DNA of 64,000 nt. It comes from Pseudarthrobacter sp. PS3-L1 (GTDB taxonomy: Bacteria > Actinomycetota > Actinomycetes > Actinomycetales > Micrococcaceae). Each line of letters starts with the position of its first letter. Position 1 is the first letter of the stretch. Location of the stretch: contig NZ_JASISU010000003.1 in assembly GCF_030063285.1 (NCBI RefSeq), forward strand, positions 248,001-312,000, written 5' to 3'. Shown here piece by piece: positions 57,853-64,000 of this stretch. Below the pieces are notes generated by a model. The model was given only the letters and a program-made list of their open reading frames with translations. It had not been told where the DNA came from and did no database searches. The position numbers and the translations under genes are program-made.

Positions 57853-58233
57853 ATGAAATCAAAACTTCTTTTCGGTACCGGTCTGGCCGTGGGCTATATC
57901 CTCGGTTCACGATCAGGACGCAGCGCCTACGAGAACATCACGTCCCGCGCCACCAAACTCTGGCGCAGTGAGCCAGTCCAGGACACGGTCCAGGAGGCAT
58001 CACAGGCCGTAAAGGACAAGGCTCCAGAGGTAACCGAGCATCTTGGCGGCGCTATCCGCCGGGCTGGTGCCTCACTGGGTTCGGGCTTCCACCGGACGGC
58101 TACCGAGCCAGCAATCGATGCCGATGTGGACTCGGATCCAGCCCTCAACGACGTTCTGGGCCAGGACTGGAGCGATGAGGGTGGAGCTACTGCTGCTGGC
58201 CCCGCAACCAACGTGGACTCCACGCGGGACTGA
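57853..58233 (+). CDS. YtxH-like small membrane-associated protein
   Basis: This protein of 126 residues opens with a Gly-rich hydrophobic stretch (LLFGTGLAVGYILGSRSGRS), as in YtxH-type general stress proteins. A helical part and an acidic tail (about 90-126) follow. AAGGAGA precedes the ATG at 57853. The function is unknown. It follows another stress-type membrane gene but is separated from it by a terminator, so it has its own promoter. Confidence 0.8.
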   Translation: MKSKLLFGTGLAVGYILGSRSGRSAYENITSRATKLWRSEPVQDTVQEASQAVKDKAPEVTEHLGGAIRRAGASLGSGFHRTATEPAIDADVDSDPALNDVLGQDWSDEGGATAAGPATNVDSTRD

Positions 58234-58347
58234 TTCCTTCCGGCATGGACAGCGGCGGCCAAGGCTGATCTGGCCCTGCGGTGCCCTCGCCGCCTTGCTA
58301 TGCTTTTGATGCGACACAAGGGCGCACGGTGATACCGCAGGAGCATC

Positions 58348-59274
58348 ATGTTCACATTTGACCAGTTGAGCGGCTTTATCGCCGTAGCTGAGGAGCTTCA
58401 CTTTGGGCGGGCCGCCGAAAGGCTCACCATGACCCAACCACCCCTTAGCCGGCAGGTGCAGAAGCTGGAGCGATCGCTCGGCGTCGTCCTTTTCGAACGC
58501 GACAACCGAAGGGTTTCCTTGACGGCCGCCGGCAGCGCCTTCCTGGCCGAAGCCCGCCGCCTCATGGCCCTGGCCGACAGGGCACCACGTTCAGCGCAGA
58601 CCGCCGCAGCCGGAGGGACCGGCGTGCTGAGCATTGGATTTACTGCAGCTGGCGGTTTCAGCGTCTTGGGACCGCTGTTGAGACGCCTCGACGAGACGCT
58701 GCCTGGCGTGTCTGTCACCCTTCACGAACTTGTCACCCAAGAGCAGCTCGGAGGGCTGGAGTCCGGTGAACTGGACCTTGGACTGGCCCGCCCGCCGTTC
58801 AATACAGACCAGTACGGATCATGCCTGCTGAATAGCGAGGCGCTGGTCCTTGCGGTACCCACCAGCCATCCGCTGGTCACTGCGACGCGCAATATTTCCG
58901 GATCGTCGACGGCAGGTCCGGCTGGCAGCGGCCGCCCGGTCACGGATGACGAGCTCCGGGGACTGCCCTTGATTATGCACTCGCCAATTCAGGCCCGGTA
59001 TTTTTACGACCTTGTGGTGCGCACCCTGCCCGTACAGCACGGCGATGTTGTGCACACGGTCAGCCAAATTCTTACCATGGTGTCACTTGTAGCCGCCGGC
59101 CGCGGCGTGGCCTTTGTTCCAGAATCAACGGCCCACCTTGGCATCCAGGGGGTCAGCTACCTTCAGATGGAAAGCGGTAGGACCAACCCCGCGGAGTTGC
59201 ACGTTCTCTGGAAACGAAGCAATGCTAACCCGGCGTTGTCCAAAGCAGTTGGCATGATCATCGATCACTACTGA
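58348..59274 (+). CDS. LysR-family regulator of the kdgD operon
   Basis: This LysR-type regulator has 308 residues. The N-terminal HTH is ELHFGRAAERLTMTQPPLSR, then QVQKLERSLGVVLFERDNRR. The effector domain follows, with GVLSIGFTAAGGFSVLGPLL at its start. CAGGAG lies upstream. It reads in the same direction as kdgD, whose start is 115 bp after its stop, and a perfect ATAC-N7-GTAT LysR box lies at the junction. An aldarate or uronate intermediate is the likely inducer. Confidence 0.92.
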   Translation: MFTFDQLSGFIAVAEELHFGRAAERLTMTQPPLSRQVQKLERSLGVVLFERDNRRVSLTAAGSAFLAEARRLMALADRAPRSAQTAAAGGTGVLSIGFTAAGGFSVLGPLLRRLDETLPGVSVTLHELVTQEQLGGLESGELDLGLARPPFNTDQYGSCLLNSEALVLAVPTSHPLVTATRNISGSSTAGPAGSGRPVTDDELRGLPLIMHSPIQARYFYDLVVRTLPVQHGDVVHTVSQILTMVSLVAAGRGVAFVPESTAHLGIQGVSYLQMESGRTNPAELHVLWKRSNANPALSKAVGMIIDHY

Positions 59275-59288
59275 TACCCAAAAAGTAT
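59274..59288. promoter_or_regulatory. LysR-type binding box before kdgD
   Basis: ATACCCAAAAAGTAT fits ATAC-N7-GTAT, the T-N11-A LysR recognition form, and is embedded in GATAC-N7-GTATC. It begins on the last base of the lysR stop codon and is about 100 bp upstream of the kdgD start, suitable for activation. Confidence 0.7.
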
Positions 59289-59389
59289 CTTACGATCCAA
59301 AAATAAGCTTGGACGCGCATGACTTGCGCCCCATAGCGTGGAACTTCAGACCTTGCCGCGATTGGCGGCACTGAATCGGAGGTTTCCCC

Positions 59390-60373
59390 ATGGCCCGCTA
59401 TTCACCCCAGGAACTCGCCAACGTCCTCAAAGACGGGCTGCTCTCCTTCCCCGTCACCGCTTTCGACACCACCCTTTCCTTCGATGAGGCCAAGTACCGC
59501 AAGCACCTGAGCTGGCAGGCCAGCTTTCCCGTGGCTGGGCTGTTTGCGGCTGGTGGGACGGGAGAAGGATTTTCACTGACACCTGCAGAATCAGCCCAAG
59601 TGGTCCGGGCAGCGGTCGACGAAGTAGGAGCAGCTGTTCCCGTCCTCGCATCTGCGGGCGGCTCAACAGCGCAGGCCATCGAAAACGCGCGGGCGGCGGA
59701 GGCTGCGGGCGCCGAAGGGATCCTGCTCCTTCCCCCTTATCTGACCGAGGCGGGCCAAGCTGGACTGACCGAACACGTCAGCGCTATCTGCAGCGCAACT
59801 TCCTTGGGCGTGATCATCTATAACCGCGCCAACGCCATCTACCAAGACACCACCGTGGCAACCCTGGCAGATCGGCACGCAAACTTCATCGGCTTCAAGG
59901 ATGGAGTAGGCGATCTGGAACATGATGCCCGCGTGTACGCCAAACTGGGCGACAGGCTGTTCTATCTGGGCGGGTTGCCAACCGCAGAAACGTTCGCGCT
60001 GCCCCTGCTCCAGTTGGGGATGAGCACCTACTCAAGTGCCATGTTCAATTTTGTTCCCCAGTTTGCCCTCGACTTCTACCAGGACGTGCGCAGTAACGAC
60101 CGCGTGGCTGTCAACAAAAAGCTCAACGACTTCGTCATCCCTTACCTGGACATCCGCGACCGCGTGAAGGGCTACTCCGTATCGATCGTCAAGGGTGGCC
60201 TCGACGCCGTGGGGCGCTCAATGGGTGGCGTACGGCCTCCCCTGCAGAACCTCTCCCCAGCGGATCAAGCTGATCTGGCGGCCCTGATCAGCACCCTGGC
60301 CCGAGCCCAGCGACCTTCCACCGCACAGCACAGCACGCCCACTTCACAAGACACCCACGAGAGGACAGCATGA
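59390..60373 (+). CDS. kdgD: 5-dehydro-4-deoxyglucarate dehydratase
   Basis: This enzyme of 327 residues belongs to the DHDPS/NAL aldolase superfamily. The Schiff-base Lys170 is in [10 protein letters not shown], and [14 protein letters not shown] and [10 protein letters not shown] mark the active site. It turns 5-keto-4-deoxyglucarate into alpha-ketoglutarate semialdehyde with loss of water and CO2, in glucarate/galactarate and oxidative uronate breakdown. It overlaps the next dehydrogenase gene by four bases, which supports the assignment. The C-terminal 25 residues are a polar tail. Confidence 0.94.
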   Translation: MARYSPQELANVLKDGLLSFPVTAFDTTLSFDEAKYRKHLSWQASFPVAGLFAAGGTGEGFSLTPAESAQVVRAAVDEVGAAVPVLASAGGSTAQAIENARAAEAAGAEGILLLPPYLTEAGQAGLTEHVSAICSATSLGVIIYNRANAIYQDTTVATLADRHANFIGFKDGVGDLEHDARVYAKLGDRLFYLGGLPTAETFALPLLQLGMSTYSSAMFNFVPQFALDFYQDVRSNDRVAVNKKLNDFVIPYLDIRDRVKGYSVSIVKGGLDAVGRSMGGVRPPLQNLSPADQADLAALISTLARAQRPSTAQHSTPTSQDTHERTA

Positions 60374-61956
60374 ACCTCACCGGACACTCCATCATTGCCG
60401 GCCACAGCATTCCCGGCACAGCAGGAACCATCTCTGGACGAGACCCCGCCACCAACCAGCCCCTCGATCCCGCATATTCACTACTCGCGACCGACCAACT
60501 GGCAGTGGCAACCGCAGCAGCCGCGGAGGCACACGCTACGTTCAGCGCACTGCCACCATCCGTGCACGCACAATTCCTCGAGGCCATTGCAGACAACATC
60601 GAGGCCCTGGGCGCCGACCTGATTGAGCGGGCCACTCAAGAAACTGGCCTTCCCACAGCCCGCCTTGAAGGCGAGCGGGCTCGGACTACCGGTCAACTAA
60701 GGCTCTTCGCAAGCGTGGTGCGGGAAGGGGCATTCCGCGGTATTCGCATTGACCCGGCGCAGCCAGGGCGCACGCCCACGCCACGGGTCGATATTCGCCA
60801 GCGCCAGGTTCCGCTGGGCCCTGTTGCCGTTTTTGGGGCAAGTAATTTTCCACTGGCATTCTCCAACGCTGGCGGAGATACTGCATCAGCCTTGGCCGCT
60901 GGCTGTCCGGTGGTCTTCAAAGCACACAATGCCCACCCTGGCACCAGTGAACTGGTGGGACGGGCGGTATCGGACGCCGTGCGTGGAGCGGGGCTTCACC
61001 CCGGGGTCTTCTCACTGGTCTACGGCCCGGGCAGTGAAATCGGGGTAGCTTTGGTGGCCGATCCCGCCATCAAGGCGGTGGGATTCACAGGCTCCCAGAC
61101 CGCGGGCCTTGCCCTTATGCGCACGGCAGCTGCCCGCCCGGAACCGATCCCGGTCTACGCGGAAATGTCATCGCTCAACCCGGTGATCATTTTCGCGGGA
61201 GCGTTGACGGACGACGTCGACGCCCTGGCTGGTGACTATGTCACCTCAGTGACGGGGAGCTCCGGCCAACTCTGCACATCTCCCGGCTTGCTGTTCGCCC
61301 CCACCGGGGAAGCAGGCGATCGCTTTGTTGCCGCCGTCGGACGTGCCGCATCGGCAGCGTCAGGGCAGACAATGCTGAGCGAAGGCATCGCATCAGCATG
61401 GAAAAAAGGGGTGGTAGAACTCGCGTCGCAGGATGGTGTCACCGTGCTGGGCACGGGTACGGACGGGAGCAGCAAGAATGCACCAGCTCCGGCGATCTAC
61501 AGCACTGAACTGCCTGATTTTGAAAAAAATTCCGCTATGCATCGTGAGATTTTTGGTGCCGCGAGCCTGGTCATCAGGTATCCAGACGTCCCCTCACTGA
61601 TCCACGCAGTGCAGCAGATCGAGGGCCAGCTAACTGCCACGCTTCACCTGAGGGACCAGGACCATGAGGCTGCCGCGCAGGTCCTGCCCGCCATCGAACA
61701 GAAAGTGGGCAGAATACTGGTCAACGGCTGGCCCACAGGAGTTGAGGTTGGCCGCGCAATGGTCCACGGAGGCCCTTTCCCGGCCACATCAGATTCCCGC
61801 ACCACATCTGTGGGAACCCTGGCCATCACCAGGTTCCTGCGTCCGGTTGCGTATCAGAACCTTCCGCAGGGCCTGCTTCCGCCCGCGCTGCGGGACGAGA
61901 ATCCATGGAATTTGCCAAGGGAAATCGACGGTGAATCCGATATCCAAAACTCGTAA
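60370..61956 (+). CDS. Alpha-ketoglutarate semialdehyde dehydrogenase (NADP+ type)
   Basis: This aldehyde dehydrogenase has 528 residues. The nucleophile Cys302 is in [10 protein letters not shown] and the general base Glu265 in [11 protein letters not shown]. The motif [15 protein letters not shown] and the EMSSLNP form are typical of ketoglutarate-semialdehyde dehydrogenases. It oxidises the KdgD product to alpha-ketoglutarate, which enters the TCA cycle. Four-base overlap with kdgD. The step upstream, aldarate dehydratase, is represented next door only by a remnant. Confidence 0.93.
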   Translation: MNLTGHSIIAGHSIPGTAGTISGRDPATNQPLDPAYSLLATDQLAVATAAAAEAHATFSALPPSVHAQFLEAIADNIEALGADLIERATQETGLPTARLEGERARTTGQLRLFASVVREGAFRGIRIDPAQPGRTPTPRVDIRQRQVPLGPVAVFGASNFPLAFSNAGGDTASALAAGCPVVFKAHNAHPGTSELVGRAVSDAVRGAGLHPGVFSLVYGPGSEIGVALVADPAIKAVGFTGSQTAGLALMRTAAARPEPIPVYAEMSSLNPVIIFAGALTDDVDALAGDYVTSVTGSSGQLCTSPGLLFAPTGEAGDRFVAAVGRAASAASGQTMLSEGIASAWKKGVVELASQDGVTVLGTGTDGSSKNAPAPAIYSTELPDFEKNSAMHREIFGAASLVIRYPDVPSLIHAVQQIEGQLTATLHLRDQDHEAAAQVLPAIEQKVGRILVNGWPTGVEVGRAMVHGGPFPATSDSRTTSVGTLAITRFLRPVAYQNLPQGLLPPALRDENPWNLPREIDGESDIQNS

Positions 61957-61968
61957 TACAAGTTACTC

Positions 61969-61992
61969 ACTAACTAACTAACTAACTAACTA
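61969..61992. repeat. (ACTA)6 tetranucleotide repeat
   Basis: Six perfect ACTA units lie 13 bp after the dehydrogenase stop. A period of four puts TAA in all three plus-strand reading frames, so the stretch acts as a complete translational stop. It lies at the boundary between an intact operon and a gene remnant. Confidence 0.85.
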
Positions 61993-62011
61993 CGTGGAGG
62001 CGGTGCCGCTA

Positions 62012-62146
62012 CCCTTCGAGGAGATCCAGTTGAGAATGGTAGACCAGATCCGCAACGTGATGCTTTCCACCGCAACCATGCCGCTGACAGTGCCCTCCCT
62101 TGATACAAAAATCTTTGCCGGGAGGTCGGAATCCATGATCACCTAG
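62012..62146 (+). pseudogene. N-terminal remnant of a talarate/galactarate (MR/MLE-type) dehydratase
   Basis: The frame reads PFEEIQLRMVDQIRNV, then MLSTATMPLTVPSLDTKIFAG, then RSESMIT and a TAG stop (62144-62146). This aligns with the opening of L-talarate/galactarate dehydratases of the mandelate racemase superfamily (from memory of the family: V-x-LS-x3-LPLATP-x-SDAKVLTGR-x-KP). Only about 40 residues remain, and sequence after the stop no longer resembles the family. Placement directly after kdgD and the semialdehyde dehydrogenase is where a functional aldarate dehydratase gene would be expected. A functional small ORF from 62036 cannot be excluded. Confidence 0.65.
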
Positions 62147-62265
62147 GCGAACACGTTCCGCTCATGGTGGGGCCTGGACCACCGATTCCGTAAAATTCAG
62201 CGTGTTCTAGGCGGCCTAGTTCGCCCGTGTCGCCGCCCAGGACGAATTCTTGGCAGGATGGGACC

Positions 62266-63315
62266 ATGACTGCACAGCGCCCCACTACTTTCCTCTGGAC
62301 CGGCTGCTATACCTCCGAGCGCGGTGGCACGGGAACTGGAATCGGCAGCGTCACCGCCGGGCCAGACGGCACCGGCCCCACGGGAACCGCCCTGGCAACC
62401 CCCTCACCGTCGTTCGTGGCAGTACACCCCACCCTTCCTGTGGTGTATGCCGTGGGTGAATCGGACCAGACGGTAGGCACGTTTCGCCGGGTCGGAGACG
62501 CGGGACTGGAACGCATGGGCAGCGATCATGCGGCAGGCGAGGCTGCTTGCCACGTTGCAGTGGACCCGCAAGGCCGGTTTCTAGTAGCCACCTGCTACGG
62601 CGATGGCCAGGTCATCGTGTTCGAGCTGGACGACAACGGCTCAATCTCCGGACGGTTCGTCGCTGCACCGTCCGTGGACCCCCACGCTAGCGGTGCGGGC
62701 CCAGAAGCGGAGCAGCGATCCAGCCGGGCGCACTCTAGCCTCATGCTCTCCGATGGCCGTGTCATGACCACTGACCTGGGGCATGACCAGCTCCGCATCT
62801 GGTCCTATCACCCGGGCCGCGGACTCGAACAGGACGCGCAGGTGACGCTCCCCTTGGGCAGCGGGCCCCGGCATATGGTGGAGCTTCCAGGGGGCAACGT
62901 GGCAGTTGTGTCCGAATACTCCATCGAGGTTTTCATCGCGGCCCGGGATCACGGTCACTACGCATTGGCTTTCCAGGGGCCAGCGACACTGGAACCCGCC
63001 GCAAAGGACGACGCGGCAGCCGAAATCTGCCTCTCCCCCGATGGGCGCTTCGCCTACACGGGTGTCCGGAGCAGCAACCGGATCGGTGTCCTGGCTGTTG
63101 CGGCTGACGGGCTTGCGCTCACTCCCGTGGCAGATGTTCCAAGCAGCGGAGACTGGCCGCGGCACCACATAGTCGTCGAGGGGCTCCTGCTGGTAGCGCA
63201 TGAGCGTTCCAACGAAATCACCACGTTTACGCTCGACCCTGACACCGGGCTCCCGACCGGGGCTCCACAGTCGGTCCCCAGCGGCTCACCTACGGCGCTG
63301 ATCTTGGCGGGCTGA
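62266..63315 (+). CDS. Lactonase family protein (6-phosphogluconolactonase/YbhE-like)
   Basis: This seven-bladed beta-propeller lactonase has 349 residues. The segments FVAVHPTLPVVYAVGE, ACHVAVDPQGRFLVATCY, GSGPRHMVELPG and EICLSPDGRFAYTGVRSSN are the repeated propeller strands of the family. No signal peptide, so cytoplasmic. The family includes 6-phosphogluconolactonases and sugar-lactone hydrolases; next to an aldarate pathway, an aldarolactone substrate is possible. AGGATGGG precedes the ATG at 62266. Confidence 0.87.
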   Translation: MTAQRPTTFLWTGCYTSERGGTGTGIGSVTAGPDGTGPTGTALATPSPSFVAVHPTLPVVYAVGESDQTVGTFRRVGDAGLERMGSDHAAGEAACHVAVDPQGRFLVATCYGDGQVIVFELDDNGSISGRFVAAPSVDPHASGAGPEAEQRSSRAHSSLMLSDGRVMTTDLGHDQLRIWSYHPGRGLEQDAQVTLPLGSGPRHMVELPGGNVAVVSEYSIEVFIAARDHGHYALAFQGPATLEPAAKDDAAAEICLSPDGRFAYTGVRSSNRIGVLAVAADGLALTPVADVPSSGDWPRHHIVVEGLLLVAHERSNEITTFTLDPDTGLPTGAPQSVPSGSPTALILAG

Positions 63316-63326
63316 GCCCACAGTCA

Positions 63327-63395
63327 TGCTGAGGATCCCGGCCGTGAGATAAGGTTCCTCAGCACAGCAAAGTCAATGAAAGCCAGCCGGGATCA
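63327..63395. terminator. Convergent terminator region between the lactonase and malQ
   Basis: TGCTGAGGA (63327-63335) pairs with TCCTCAGCA (63356-63364), and GATCCCGGC (63334-63342) pairs with GCCGGGATC (63387-63395). The two pairings overlap, so alternative folds are possible. Both genes end here, one on each strand. Confidence 0.55.
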
Positions 63396-64000
63396 TCGCA
63401 GTGATTCAGTCACAGCTGCCAGTAGCTTGTTGAACCGCACGCTGTCCGCAAGATCGTCCAGCAAAACGGCTCGGCCTTTGTCATCGGCTAGGGGAACCTG
63501 CCAGTTGGGATAGACATCGGCAGTAGTTCCGGGCTGGTTTTGGACCCGTCGCTCCCCTACGGCATCCACCAGGGCAACGCCCAGAAGGACTGATGGCGCC
63601 TGGGCCAGGAGTTGGTGCAGTGCAACGATCACGTCCTCCTCATCCGTTGTGTCCGAGTTGAGAAGTCCTCGTTGGCGGACCAGGACAAGCATGTCGTCAA
63701 TAGTGGCAGCATGCTCCGCACGCTCTTCTTCCACCGGACGTTCCAGCAGGCCCAGATCCTCGCGAAGGTCAACATGGTCCCCGGCCAGGTATCCGGCAGT
63801 GGGAGGAAGGTCATGCGTGTTGACGCTTGCAAGCGCCTGGACCCGGTAAGCCTCTGGCGGCAGCGGCGCACCGTCCTGGTTCTCGAACCAGAGAATTGAC
63901 GTCCCCAGGATGCCCCGGCTCGCCAAGTAGTCGCGAACCCAGGGCTCGAAGACACCTAGGTCCTCTCCGATCACGACCGCACCGGCCCGGTGTGCTTCCA
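63393..64000 (-). CDS. malQ: 4-alpha-glucanotransferase, C-terminal part (runs off the window)
   Basis: About 202 residues of a GH77 amylomaltase are present, and the gene continues beyond position 64000. VVIGEDLGVFEPWVRDYL and the transition-state region SVNTHDLPPTAGYLAGDHV are diagnostic. The enzyme moves maltodextrin segments between glucans in the cytoplasm. It ends convergently with the lactonase gene. The GTG at 63974 is internal, since the frame stays open and family-like (AHRAGAVVIGE) to the window edge. Confidence 0.93.
   Translation of the reverse strand, partial: EAHRAGAVVIGEDLGVFEPWVRDYLASRGILGTSILWFENQDGAPLPPEAYRVQALASVNTHDLPPTAGYLAGDHVDLREDLGLLERPVEEERAEHAATIDDMLVLVRQRGLLNSDTTDEEDVIVALHQLLAQAPSVLLGVALVDAVGERRVQNQPGTTADVYPNWQVPLADDKGRAVLLDDLADSVRFNKLLAAVTESLR

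Noticed and set aside
62144..62226. Continuation of the dehydratase remnant past the TAG stop, as a single nonsense mutation.
   Set aside because: The in-frame sequence after the stop no longer resembles the dehydratase family, so this is a truncation rather than one point mutation.

Overview
The window is high-GC DNA from an actinobacterium, most likely a soil member of the Micrococcaceae (Arthrobacter/Paenarthrobacter type). This is inferred from gene content: Ku plus a Pol-PE-Lig LigD, a class E sortase with LAxTG-type substrates, DtxR/IdeR-type iron boxes, a desferrioxamine-type cluster, HTTM/DUF5819 and DUF6993 genes, and many 4-bp ATGA gene overlaps. I see no rRNA, tRNA, CRISPR array, prophage or insertion sequence. 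It reads as ordinary chromosome carrying catabolic and cell-surface loci.

Layout. 0-3 kb: a metal-sensor ArsR with an MFS exporter, then a fatty-acid desaturase. 3.3-6.6 kb: a GH65 disaccharide phosphorylase with a beta-phosphoglucomutase-like HAD enzyme. 6.7-9 kb: an ECF sigma factor operon with a zinc-finger/Asp23 protein, a small partner and an esterase. 9.2-13.7 kb: a PEBP protein, then a heterodimeric ABC exporter behind a likely iron box. 13.8-18 kb: the fructose PTS operon (fruR-fruK-fruA-ptsH). 18.2-23 kb: a membrane protein, a SAP/Rho-N-like protein and the Ku/LigD end-joining system. 23.4-30 kb: an MHS-family transporter, a NarL-type two-component system facing an FtsX/ATPase ABC pair, and an SDR enzyme. 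30-35.6 kb: the desABCD-like siderophore operon behind two overlapping iron boxes. 35.8-37.5 kb: a class E sortase locus with a miniature candidate substrate. 38.3-44 kb: a tetronate (four-carbon acid sugar) catabolic operon with a divergent GntR regulator and a perfect operator palindrome, then dodecin. 44.5-47.4 kb: two aldo/keto reductases and an epimerase-like SDR. 47.5-54.4 kb: an HTTM/DUF5819 pair, a giant LANTG surface protein with 111 Asn-led tetrapeptides, and a pseudo-receiver response regulator. 54.7-64 kb: a secreted rhamnogalacturonan lyase, stress-type small membrane proteins, a LysR-kdgD-KGSADH uronate/aldarate module with a remnant of an aldarate dehydratase, a lactonase, and the 3' end of malQ.

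How it fits together. Three themes recur. (1) Iron: boxes precede both the siderophore operon and the ABC exporter about 20 kb away, so the exporter is a candidate for siderophore traffic. (2) Cell surface: the class E sortase at 36 kb could anchor both the LSATG mini-protein beside it and the LANTG repeat protein at 50 kb. (3) Plant-polymer sugars: pectin backbone cleavage, aldarate/uronate oxidation, tetronate use, disaccharide phosphorolysis and fructose uptake. The most unusual items are the uninterrupted Asn-[Thr/Gly]-[Ala/Asp]-[Val/Asp] tetrapeptide array, the zinc-finger/Asp23 fusion beside an ECF sigma factor, the response regulator with Glu at the phospho-acceptor site, the miniature sortase substrate, and the truncated talarate/galactarate dehydratase remnant. 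Everything here was read by eye; no database search was run.
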